This document shows, one piece after another, positions 5,783-10,190 of a stretch of DNA of 10,190 nt. Source of the stretch: Piscirickettsiaceae bacterium (lineage in GTDB: Bacteria; Pseudomonadota; Gammaproteobacteria; PS1; Pseudothioglobaceae); NCBI GenBank assembly GCA_012963565.1, contig DTVJ01000046.1, positions 1 through 10,190 on the forward strand, read 5' to 3'. Under the pieces are notes generated by a model. That model saw nothing but the letters and a program-made list of their open reading frames with translations. It was not told where the DNA came from and searched no databases. A program made the position numbers and the translations under genes. Every line of letters begins with the position of its first letter. Position 1 is the first letter of the stretch.

Positions 5783-7171
5783 ATGAATATATCCAAATTA
5801 CTTACCGACATTGTTCACACACAAATTGATATTAAAGTGCAAGATTTGTGCTTGAACGCAGCAAACGTGCAAGCTGGCGATGTATTTGTAGCATTACAAG
5901 GAAAATCGACCCATGGAATTCAATATATAGATCAAGCAATTGATCAAGGTTGTGTTGCAGTTTTAGTTGATTCACAAGATTTTGAATGTAGTGTTCCCAC
6001 CATTCGCATTAATAATTTAAGACAGTACCTACCTACTTTGGCTACTATTTGTTATCCGCAAGCAACACAGGTTGAGGTGATTGGCATCACTGGCACCAAT
6101 GGCAAAACCTCGGTTGGTTATTTTATTTCACAGCTTTTAAACAAACTCGGCGTAAAAAATGGGCTCATTGGAACGTTGGGAATTTCAAATAGTCACATTA
6201 CCTCCCATAACACCACACCTGATATTCTCACTCTGTACAAAACGCTCAACCAATATAATCTTGATGGCATTAATACAGCAATACTAGAGGTCTCTTCTCA
6301 TGGGTTAGATCAAAATAGGATTGCTGGGATTAATTTTAAGCAAGCGATTTTTACCAATTTAACCCAAGACCACCTTGATTATCATCACACGCTGGATGAA
6401 TACCAACAAGCCAAACTCAAGCTATTTGAACTTGACTCACTCAACTGTGTGATTGTCAATCAAGACGACGTGCAACACTTAGATTTTTTAAAAGTAGCTA
6501 AAAGTAAAACTCAAATCACTTATAGCATAAATGATTTTGAAAAAATCGAAGCAACCGAGCAAGGATTTTTGTGCCAACTGGATGACTATGTTTTTGAAAT
6601 TCCATTTTTAGGTGAATTTAATTTATCCAATGTTTTAGCCGCACTGAATAGTGTTGAACAACTAGGATTTAAACGCTCAGACATCATCCCGTTACTACAT
6701 CATCTGCTTCCACCAACAGGCAGAATGCATAAAATCAAAGGCGCTTTGGCTTGGGTTGATTATGCCCATACGCCTGATGCAATCACCAATGCTATCAATA
6801 CATTGCAAACTCACTATCCTGATTTTAAGGTGCGTATTGTATTTGGTTGTGGTGGTAACCGCGATCAAGACAAGCGTGCCAAAATGGGAAAAATCGCATC
6901 AAAGCTGGCCAACACTATTGTGTTAACTAACGATAACCCTCGAGGGGAAGACCCTCAAGCCATCATTGATGATATTCTCAGTGGTATTGATGACAGTTTT
7001 GAGTTGGATATTACCCTAGATAGAAAACTCGCCATTGAAACAGCCATTATCACCTTAGGTGAGAACGAGTGCTTATTAATCGCTGGCAAGGGGCACGAAT
7101 CTACTCAACAATTTAAAGATGAAACGCTCATCTTAAATGATATAGAAATTGCACAAAATGCTGTCATCTAA
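5783..7171 (+). CDS. murE: UDP-MurNAc-tripeptide synthetase (meso-DAP-adding ligase)
   Basis: This cytoplasmic enzyme uses ATP to add meso-diaminopimelate to UDP-MurNAc-L-Ala-D-Glu during peptidoglycan precursor synthesis. It has 462 residues, shorter than E. coli MurE (495). The central ATPase domain has G101-I-T-G-T-N-G-K108-T, and D-H-L-D-Y-H-x-T-x-D-x-Y precedes K211, the likely carbamylated lysine. The C-terminal domain has P-P-T-G-R-M, V-D-Y-A-H-T-P-D-A and F-G-C-G-G-N-R-D-x-D-K-R. D384-N-P-R is the motif that selects meso-DAP rather than lysine. I-A-G-K-G-H-E follows near the end. In the N-terminal UDP-binding domain the usual D-S-R is replaced by N25-A-A. It overlaps murF and is probably co-transcribed with it. 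The rest of the usual cell-wall cluster is absent on both sides. Confidence 0.97.
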   Translation: MNISKLLTDIVHTQIDIKVQDLCLNAANVQAGDVFVALQGKSTHGIQYIDQAIDQGCVAVLVDSQDFECSVPTIRINNLRQYLPTLATICYPQATQVEVIGITGTNGKTSVGYFISQLLNKLGVKNGLIGTLGISNSHITSHNTTPDILTLYKTLNQYNLDGINTAILEVSSHGLDQNRIAGINFKQAIFTNLTQDHLDYHHTLDEYQQAKLKLFELDSLNCVIVNQDDVQHLDFLKVAKSKTQITYSINDFEKIEATEQGFLCQLDDYVFEIPFLGEFNLSNVLAALNSVEQLGFKRSDIIPLLHHLLPPTGRMHKIKGALAWVDYAHTPDAITNAINTLQTHYPDFKVRIVFGCGGNRDQDKRAKMGKIASKLANTIVLTNDNPRGEDPQAIIDDILSGIDDSFELDITLDRKLAIETAIITLGENECLLIAGKGHESTQQFKDETLILNDIEIAQNAVI

Positions 7172-8417
7172 TACACATACCATCGCCCAAGTATTGCACT
7201 TTGGTACCGACAAAATCAGCAATATTGACTTCAAAGGTATTTGTACCGACACACGCAAACGCATGGATAATGCATTGTTTTTAGCACTGGTGGGTGAACA
7301 CTTTGATGCTCATGATTATATTGATCAGGCTGAAAAAATGGGTGCTGTTGCCATCATTGCCAGCAAGCCTGTTTCAAGTAATTTACCAACAATATTGGTT
7401 GATAATACGCAAACAGCACTCGCTGATCTTGCCCATTGGCATCTTAAAAATAGCAAACCAAAAGTAGTAGCTATCACCGGCAGTAATGGCAAAACCACCA
7501 CCAAGAATATGTTGGCCAATATTCTAAGTTTACAGGTGCCAACATTATCCACCAAGGGCAACCTCAACAATCATCTTGGTGTGCCGATGACATTATTAGA
7601 ATTAGAAGATCAACACCAATACGCGGTGATTGAGTTTGGAGCCAACCACCTTGGTGAGATTGAGCATTTACGTAAGATTGCTTGCCCTGATGTTGCCGTG
7701 GTGACCAATACTTTGGATGCACATATTGGTGAATTTGGCGGTTTTGAAAACTTGGTCAAATCCAAAGGTGAAATCTACGGCATAGATAGTCAAAACATTG
7801 TTAATACAAATACCTCTTTTACGGGCGATTTAAGCTTTGGTGATGGGGGTGATATTTTTGCAAACAATATCAACAACAACCATTTTGATTTAAATATTTT
7901 TAATGAAAAAATCACAGTCAACTTGCAACTCCTTGGTCAGCATAATGTCGAGAATGCTCTAGCAGCCAGTGCTTGTGCTTATACATTAGGTGTTGATATT
8001 GACACTATTAAGCAAGGTTTAGAAAATACACTGGCAGAAAAAGGTAGGTTAAATATAATCAATCAAGAAAGTCTTACCATTATCGACGACACTTACAATG
8101 CCAGCCCTCAATCCATGATTGCCGCTATCGACACATTACTCACTTTCAAAGGGGAAAAAATTGCGGTACTCGGCACCATGGCTGAGCTAGGAAATGACAC
8201 TGAAACATTTCATCAACAAATTGGCCAGCTTGCTAAAGACTCGCTAGATGTTTTTTACACTTACGGCGAACTCGCTAAACATTATGGTGGTATCCATTTT
8301 GAAGATTTGGACAAATTGAGTGCGCATATCTTATCTCATCACGCGGAGGCAACCGTACTGGTCAAAGGCTCTCGAATAGTTAAGCTTGATCAACTGGTAC
8401 AACGCTTGCAAAAATAA
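7158..8417 (+). CDS. murF: UDP-MurNAc-tripeptide--D-alanyl-D-alanine ligase
   Basis: MurF completes the UDP-MurNAc pentapeptide by joining D-Ala-D-Ala to the product of MurE. The 419-residue protein keeps the N-terminal T30-D-T-R substrate motif, the P-loop G108-S-N-G-K-T-T, K-G-N-L-N-N-H-L-G-V-P, E-F-G-A-N-H, a probable carbamylated lysine in K-S-K203-G-E, and G-Q-H-N-V-x-N-A. It also has K-G-R-L, D310-D-T-Y-N-A-S-P and V-L-V-K-G-S-R near the end. It is shorter than E. coli MurF (452), mainly in loops of the middle and C-terminal domains. I start at the ATG at 7158-7160, overlapping the murE end by 14 bases; a TTG at 7149 would add three residues without support. No Shine-Dalgarno is visible, so translational coupling to murE is likely. 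mraY, its normal neighbour, does not follow. Confidence 0.96.
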   Translation: MLSSNTHTIAQVLHFGTDKISNIDFKGICTDTRKRMDNALFLALVGEHFDAHDYIDQAEKMGAVAIIASKPVSSNLPTILVDNTQTALADLAHWHLKNSKPKVVAITGSNGKTTTKNMLANILSLQVPTLSTKGNLNNHLGVPMTLLELEDQHQYAVIEFGANHLGEIEHLRKIACPDVAVVTNTLDAHIGEFGGFENLVKSKGEIYGIDSQNIVNTNTSFTGDLSFGDGGDIFANNINNNHFDLNIFNEKITVNLQLLGQHNVENALAASACAYTLGVDIDTIKQGLENTLAEKGRLNIINQESLTIIDDTYNASPQSMIAAIDTLLTFKGEKIAVLGTMAELGNDTETFHQQIGQLAKDSLDVFYTYGELAKHYGGIHFEDLDKLSAHILSHHAEATVLVKGSRIVKLDQLVQRLQK

Positions 8418-8429
8418 ACCTCTTCACTC

Positions 8430-8458
8430 TTGACCTTTGAGTCAAATGTGGCGATAAT
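8430..8458 (+). promoter_or_regulatory. sigma-70 promoter of tRNA-Arg
   Basis: TTGACC (8430-8435), a 17-base spacer and GATAAT (8453-8458) give a strong promoter. The bases that follow (TTACGCCC) form a GC-rich discriminator, the feature that makes stable RNA promoters sensitive to ppGpp. Transcription would start near 8465, leaving a leader of about 32 bases for RNase P to remove. The promoter starts 12 bases after the murF stop, and no terminator for murF is seen. Confidence 0.8.
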
Positions 8459-8496
8459 TACGCCCTTTACGAAAGATCTAAAAGACTTTTTGTTAC

Positions 8497-8573
8497 GCGC
8501 CCGTAGCTCAACTGGATAGAGTACTCGGCTACGAACCGAGCGGTTGCAAGTTCGACTCTTGCCGGGCGCACCA
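8497..8573 (+). tRNA. tRNA-Arg (anticodon ACG)
   Basis: This is a complete 77-base cloverleaf with encoded CCA. The acceptor stem GCGCCCG (8497-8503) pairs with CGGGCGC (8563-8569), followed by discriminator A and CCA. The anticodon stem CTCGG/CCGAG encloses loop CTACGAA with ACG at 8531-8533, and the T stem is GCAAG/CTTGC around TTCGACT. The A of the anticodon would be deaminated to inosine by TadA, letting it read CGU, CGC and CGA. It has its own promoter upstream. No terminator follows before pgsA, so some transcripts may continue into that gene. Confidence 0.97.
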
Positions 8574-8589
8574 CACATCTCTCGAGATT

Positions 8590-8598
8590 TGGTAGAAT
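8590..8598 (+). promoter_or_regulatory. possible extended -10 promoter of pgsA
   Basis: TGGTAGAAT is a five-of-six -10 box (TAGAAT, 8593-8598) with an upstream TG, nine bases before the pgsA ATG. Transcription would start near 8605, leaving only a few untranslated bases. No -35 match is seen and no Shine-Dalgarno exists. Read-through from the tRNA-Arg promoter is the alternative. Confidence 0.4.
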
Positions 8599-8607
8599 AT
8601 CTAACCT

Positions 8608-9192
8608 ATGCTGACACTACCCAATATTCTCACACTTTCAAGAATTGCACTGATTCCGGTTTTTGTTGTGCTCTATTATTTACAACCTACCTATTCGACA
8701 ACACCTGTCTTTACTTGGATTAACTTTTTTTTAACAGGAACGTTTGCTGCTATCAGTATTACTGACTATTTAGACGGCTACTTAGCAAGAAAACTTAACA
8801 TGACATCACAACTTGGTGCTTTCTTAGACCCGGTTGCTGACAAATTAATGGTTTCCACTGCACTCATTTTGTTGGTTGACTTTTACCCAGCTAATACGCA
8901 TTGGTACATCACAGTTTGCGCGCTGGTTATCATCTCACGTGAAATTTTAGTTTCAGCACTTCGAGAATGGATGGGTACGATTGGCCAGCGATCAACTGTC
9001 AATGTTTCATTCATTGGCAAGGTTAAAACCTTTGTGCAAATCTTTGCTATTCTTTTCTTATTGTATCAACAGCCGTTCTTCGGTCTGCCTAGTTTTGAAA
9101 TTGGTGTCGTGTTATTGTTAGCTGCAACTTTATTAACACTGTATTCAGGACTTATTTATCTAAAAGAAGGCATAAAAACATTTGACTATTAG
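8608..9192 (+). CDS. pgsA: CDP-diacylglycerol--glycerol-3-phosphate 3-phosphatidyltransferase
   Basis: This inner-membrane enzyme makes phosphatidylglycerol phosphate from CDP-diacylglycerol and glycerol 3-phosphate, the committed step to phosphatidylglycerol and cardiolipin. The 194-residue protein carries the full CDP-alcohol phosphatidyltransferase signature D53-x2-D56-G-x2-A-R61-x8-G70-x3-D74-x3-D78, which binds metal and substrate. It has several hydrophobic segments (about residues 9-25, 36-52, 82-92, 101-117, 135-153 and 163-185). The N-terminal L-P-N-I-L-T-x-x-R and the following tRNA-Gly and tRNA-Cys, as in E. coli pgsA-glyW-cysT, favour PgsA over phosphatidylserine synthase. The ATG has no Shine-Dalgarno; an extended -10 box lies nine bases upstream. 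The -35 box of tRNA-Gly overlaps the end of the gene. Confidence 0.95.
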   Translation: MLTLPNILTLSRIALIPVFVVLYYLQPTYSTTPVFTWINFFLTGTFAAISITDYLDGYLARKLNMTSQLGAFLDPVADKLMVSTALILLVDFYPANTHWYITVCALVIISREILVSALREWMGTIGQRSTVNVSFIGKVKTFVQIFAILFLLYQQPFFGLPSFEIGVVLLLAATLLTLYSGLIYLKEGIKTFDY

Positions 9193-9209
9193 CGAAAAAA
9201 CACTATAAT
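9182..9209 (+). promoter_or_regulatory. sigma-70 promoter of tRNA-Gly
   Basis: TTGACT (9182-9187), a 16-base spacer and a perfect TATAAT (9204-9209) form a strong promoter. Transcription would start near 9216, about six bases before the mature tRNA. The -35 lies inside the last codons of pgsA. Confidence 0.8.
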
Positions 9210-9221
9210 TTGCCACCTAAT

Positions 9222-9297
9222 GCGGGAATAGCTCAGCTGGTAGAGCATCACGTTGCCAACGTGAATGTCGCGAGTTCGAATCTCGTTTCCCGCTCCA
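9222..9297 (+). tRNA. glyW: tRNA-Gly (anticodon GCC)
   Basis: This is a complete 76-base tRNA with encoded CCA. The acceptor GCGGGAA (9222-9228) pairs with TTCCCGC (9287-9293), then discriminator T and CCA. The anticodon stem TCACG/CGTGA encloses TTGCCAA, with GCC at 9255-9257, reading GGC and GGU. The T arm is GCGAG/CTCGT around TTCGAAT, the last pair being G-T. The name follows the order pgsA - tRNA-Gly(GCC) - tRNA-Cys(GCA) known in E. coli. It has its own promoter and is followed at once by a terminator. Confidence 0.97.
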
Positions 9298-9302
9298 AAT
9301 TC

Positions 9303-9328
9303 AAAGGCCTGTTTATCAGGCCTTTTTT
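9303..9328 (+). terminator. intrinsic terminator after tRNA-Gly
   Basis: AAAGGCCTG (9303-9311) and CAGGCCTTT (9317-9325) form a nine-base-pair stem with a TTTAT loop, followed by a T run to 9328. It starts five bases after the CCA of tRNA-Gly and ends 27 bases before tRNA-Cys. Confidence 0.92.
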
Positions 9329-9355
9329 ACTCAAACGCTTTGCAAGTTTTAACTT

Positions 9356-9429
9356 GGCTGGGTAGCAAAGCGGTTATGCAGGGGCCTGCAAAGCCTTATA
9401 GACCGGTTCGACTCCGGTCCCAGCCTCCA
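9356..9429 (+). tRNA. cysT: tRNA-Cys (anticodon GCA)
   Basis: This is a complete 74-base tRNA with encoded CCA. The acceptor GGCTGGG (9356-9362) pairs with CCCAGCC (9419-9425), followed by T and CCA. The discriminator T (U73) is the main identity base for cysteinyl-tRNA synthetase. The anticodon stem GGGGC/GCCTT (9381-9385 with 9393-9397) has two G-U pairs and encloses CTGCAAA, with GCA at 9388-9390. The T arm ACCGG/CCGGT around TTCGACT is regular. Only 27 bases separate it from the preceding terminator and none resembles a promoter, so transcription may depend on read-through from tRNA-Gly. Confidence 0.96.
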
Positions 9430-9436
9430 TACACAA

Positions 9437-9462
9437 AAAAGCCCGATTTTTATCGGGCTTTT
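9437..9462. terminator. bidirectional terminator between tRNA-Cys and mreB
   Basis: AAAAGCCCGAT (9437-9447) and ATCGGGCTTTT (9452-9462) form an 11-base-pair stem with a four-T loop. T runs flank it on both strands, so it can end both the plus-strand tRNA transcript and the minus-strand mreB transcript. It lies 7 bases after tRNA-Cys and 27 bases past the mreB stop. Confidence 0.92.
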
Positions 9463-9489
9463 CTTTGCCAAAAATTTGACCCAGAAATA

Positions 9490-10190
9490 TTAATCTACAG
9501 CCAAGAATGACATATTCTGTTTATCAATCAAATCCATAGCAATAGATCCACCACGCGCTACACAAGTTAATGGATCGTCAGCAATGTTCACCTTAATATT
9601 GGTTTTGTGGGTGATGAGCTGATTTATACCCCATAATAATGCTCCACCGCCAGTTAATGTAACACCGTTCTCTGAAATATCAGAAGATAATTCTGGTGGT
9701 GTTTGTTCTAAAGCCGCTAAAATTGCATCTAAAATGGATCTCAAGGGTTCCGTTAACGCTTCTCGAACTTGATTATTGGTCATTACAAAATCAGCTGGCA
9801 ATCCTGTAGCCACTTCACGCCCTACATATGTCTCCTTTCGAATAACAGGTGATTCAAAAGCTGCACCAATCTCTTCTTTAATCTTTTCAGCTGTAACTTC
9901 TCCGATAACAATTTTATGTTTACGACGAACATATGTGACAATATGTTGATTAAAATGATCACCTCCAACACGCAGTGAATCAGCATAAACTACACCGTTT
10001 AGTGTCATAATTGCTATCTCTGTAGTTCCGCCACCAATATCTATAACCATTTGCCCTGATGCACTACCAACATCTAGTCCAGCCCCTAACGCTGCCGCCA
10101 CGGGTTCCTCGATCAAGTATACATTTTTAGCCCCCGCCTCTAAGGCACTCTCTTTAATGGCACGTCGCTCAACTTGAGTAGCATTATAAG
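9490..10190 (-). CDS. mreB: rod-shape actin homologue MreB, C-terminal part (partial)
   Basis: MreB is the bacterial actin that forms membrane-bound filaments and guides side-wall peptidoglycan synthesis. The window holds about 232 of the roughly 345 expected residues; the reading frame stays open to the right edge, so the start lies outside it. Visible motifs, in order, are A-T-Q-V-E-R-R-A-I-K-E-S-A, Y-L-I-E-E-P-V-A-A-A-L-G-A-G, D-I-G-G-G-T-T-E-I-A (phosphate binding) and V-G-G-D-H-F-N. T-G-G-G-A-L-L (adenosine binding) and a C-terminal G-G-S-I-A follow. These fit MreB rather than FtsA or DnaK. Usually mreCD follow mreB; here a terminator and convergent tRNA genes follow instead, so mreCD are not co-transcribed downstream. 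Confidence 0.96.
   Translation of the reverse strand, partial: YNATQVERRAIKESALEAGAKNVYLIEEPVAAALGAGLDVGSASGQMVIDIGGGTTEIAIMTLNGVVYADSLRVGGDHFNQHIVTYVRRKHKIVIGEVTAEKIKEEIGAAFESPVIRKETYVGREVATGLPADFVMTNNQVREALTEPLRSILDAILAALEQTPPELSSDISENGVTLTGGGALLWGINQLITHKTNIKVNIADDPLTCVARGGSIAMDLIDKQNMSFLAVD

Noticed and set aside
7149..7157. TTG start giving a three-residue longer MurF.
   Set aside because: TTG is a weak start, there is no Shine-Dalgarno, and an ATG follows at 7158.
8430..8445. Hairpin TTGAC/GTCAA after murF considered as a terminator.
   Set aside because: The stem is only five base pairs with no T run, and the first arm is the -35 box of the tRNA-Arg promoter.
8390..8578. Minus-strand open frame over the end of murF and tRNA-Arg.
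   Set aside because: It is antisense to a tRNA and a promoter, and its residues derive from reversed tRNA sequence.
8580..8587. Palindrome TCTCGAGA between tRNA-Arg and pgsA considered as a terminator or operator.
   Set aside because: It is eight bases with no loop and no T run; too short to support either call.
8497..9429. tRNA genes considered as integration sites of a mobile element.
   Set aside because: No integrase gene, direct repeat of a tRNA 3' end, or foreign-looking cargo is seen; the flanking genes are housekeeping genes.
9265..9510. Open frame running through tRNA-Gly, two terminators and tRNA-Cys.
   Set aside because: It is explained entirely by RNA genes and hairpins; the translation has no recognisable family.
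1..10190. Search for a novel defence system, CRISPR array, prophage, insertion sequence or toxin-antitoxin pair.
   Set aside because: Nearly all sequence is accounted for by conserved housekeeping genes, RNA genes and their signals; the longest gap without a gene is 152 bases and shows no repeat array or transposase remnant.

Overview
The window reads as chromosome of an AT-rich gammaproteobacterial sulfur oxidiser. The main clue is a complete twin-arginine-exported SoxB, together with an E. coli-like gene order pgsA - tRNA-Gly(GCC) - tRNA-Cys(GCA), an arabinose-5-phosphate isomerase for LPS Kdo synthesis, and a meso-diaminopimelate-type MurE. The SUP05/Thioglobus/bivalve-symbiont lineage is a reasonable guess. 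That placement is inference from gene content and base composition, not a search result.

Layout. Positions 1-1050 (minus strand) hold the start of the str operon, rpsL-rpsG-fusA, behind a near-consensus sigma-70 promoter; fusA runs off the left edge after 11 codons. Positions 1057-2552 hold a divergent pair, a low-molecular-weight protein tyrosine phosphatase (minus) and kdsD (plus), whose -10 boxes appear to overlap. Positions 2565-5630 (minus) hold soxB followed by a HupE/UreJ-type membrane protein, with an intrinsic terminator between them. Positions 5783-8417 (plus) hold murE-murF, an isolated piece of the division/cell-wall cluster. Positions 8430-9462 (plus) hold tRNA-Arg(ACG), pgsA, tRNA-Gly and tRNA-Cys, with two clear promoters and two clear terminators. 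Positions 9490-10190 (minus) hold the C-terminal two thirds of mreB, whose start lies beyond the right edge.

Functions. Most genes are core housekeeping: translation (S12, S7, EF-G, three tRNAs), envelope building (KdsD for Kdo, MurE/MurF for the peptidoglycan precursor, PgsA for phosphatidylglycerol, MreB for rod shape) and one catabolic gene, soxB, for periplasmic thiosulfate oxidation. No mobile element, CRISPR array, prophage or toxin-antitoxin gene is visible, and I see no previously undescribed system.

The less ordinary points are about expression signals. Several genes lack a Shine-Dalgarno sequence and have a -10 box only 6-9 bases from the start codon, suggesting leaderless or nearly leaderless mRNAs. 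Two intrinsic terminators sit directly upstream of a codirectional gene (hupE, tRNA-Cys) with little room for a separate promoter. The rpsL-rpsG gap is too short for the E. coli-type S7 control element. MurE has lost the usual D-S-R motif in its UDP-binding domain.
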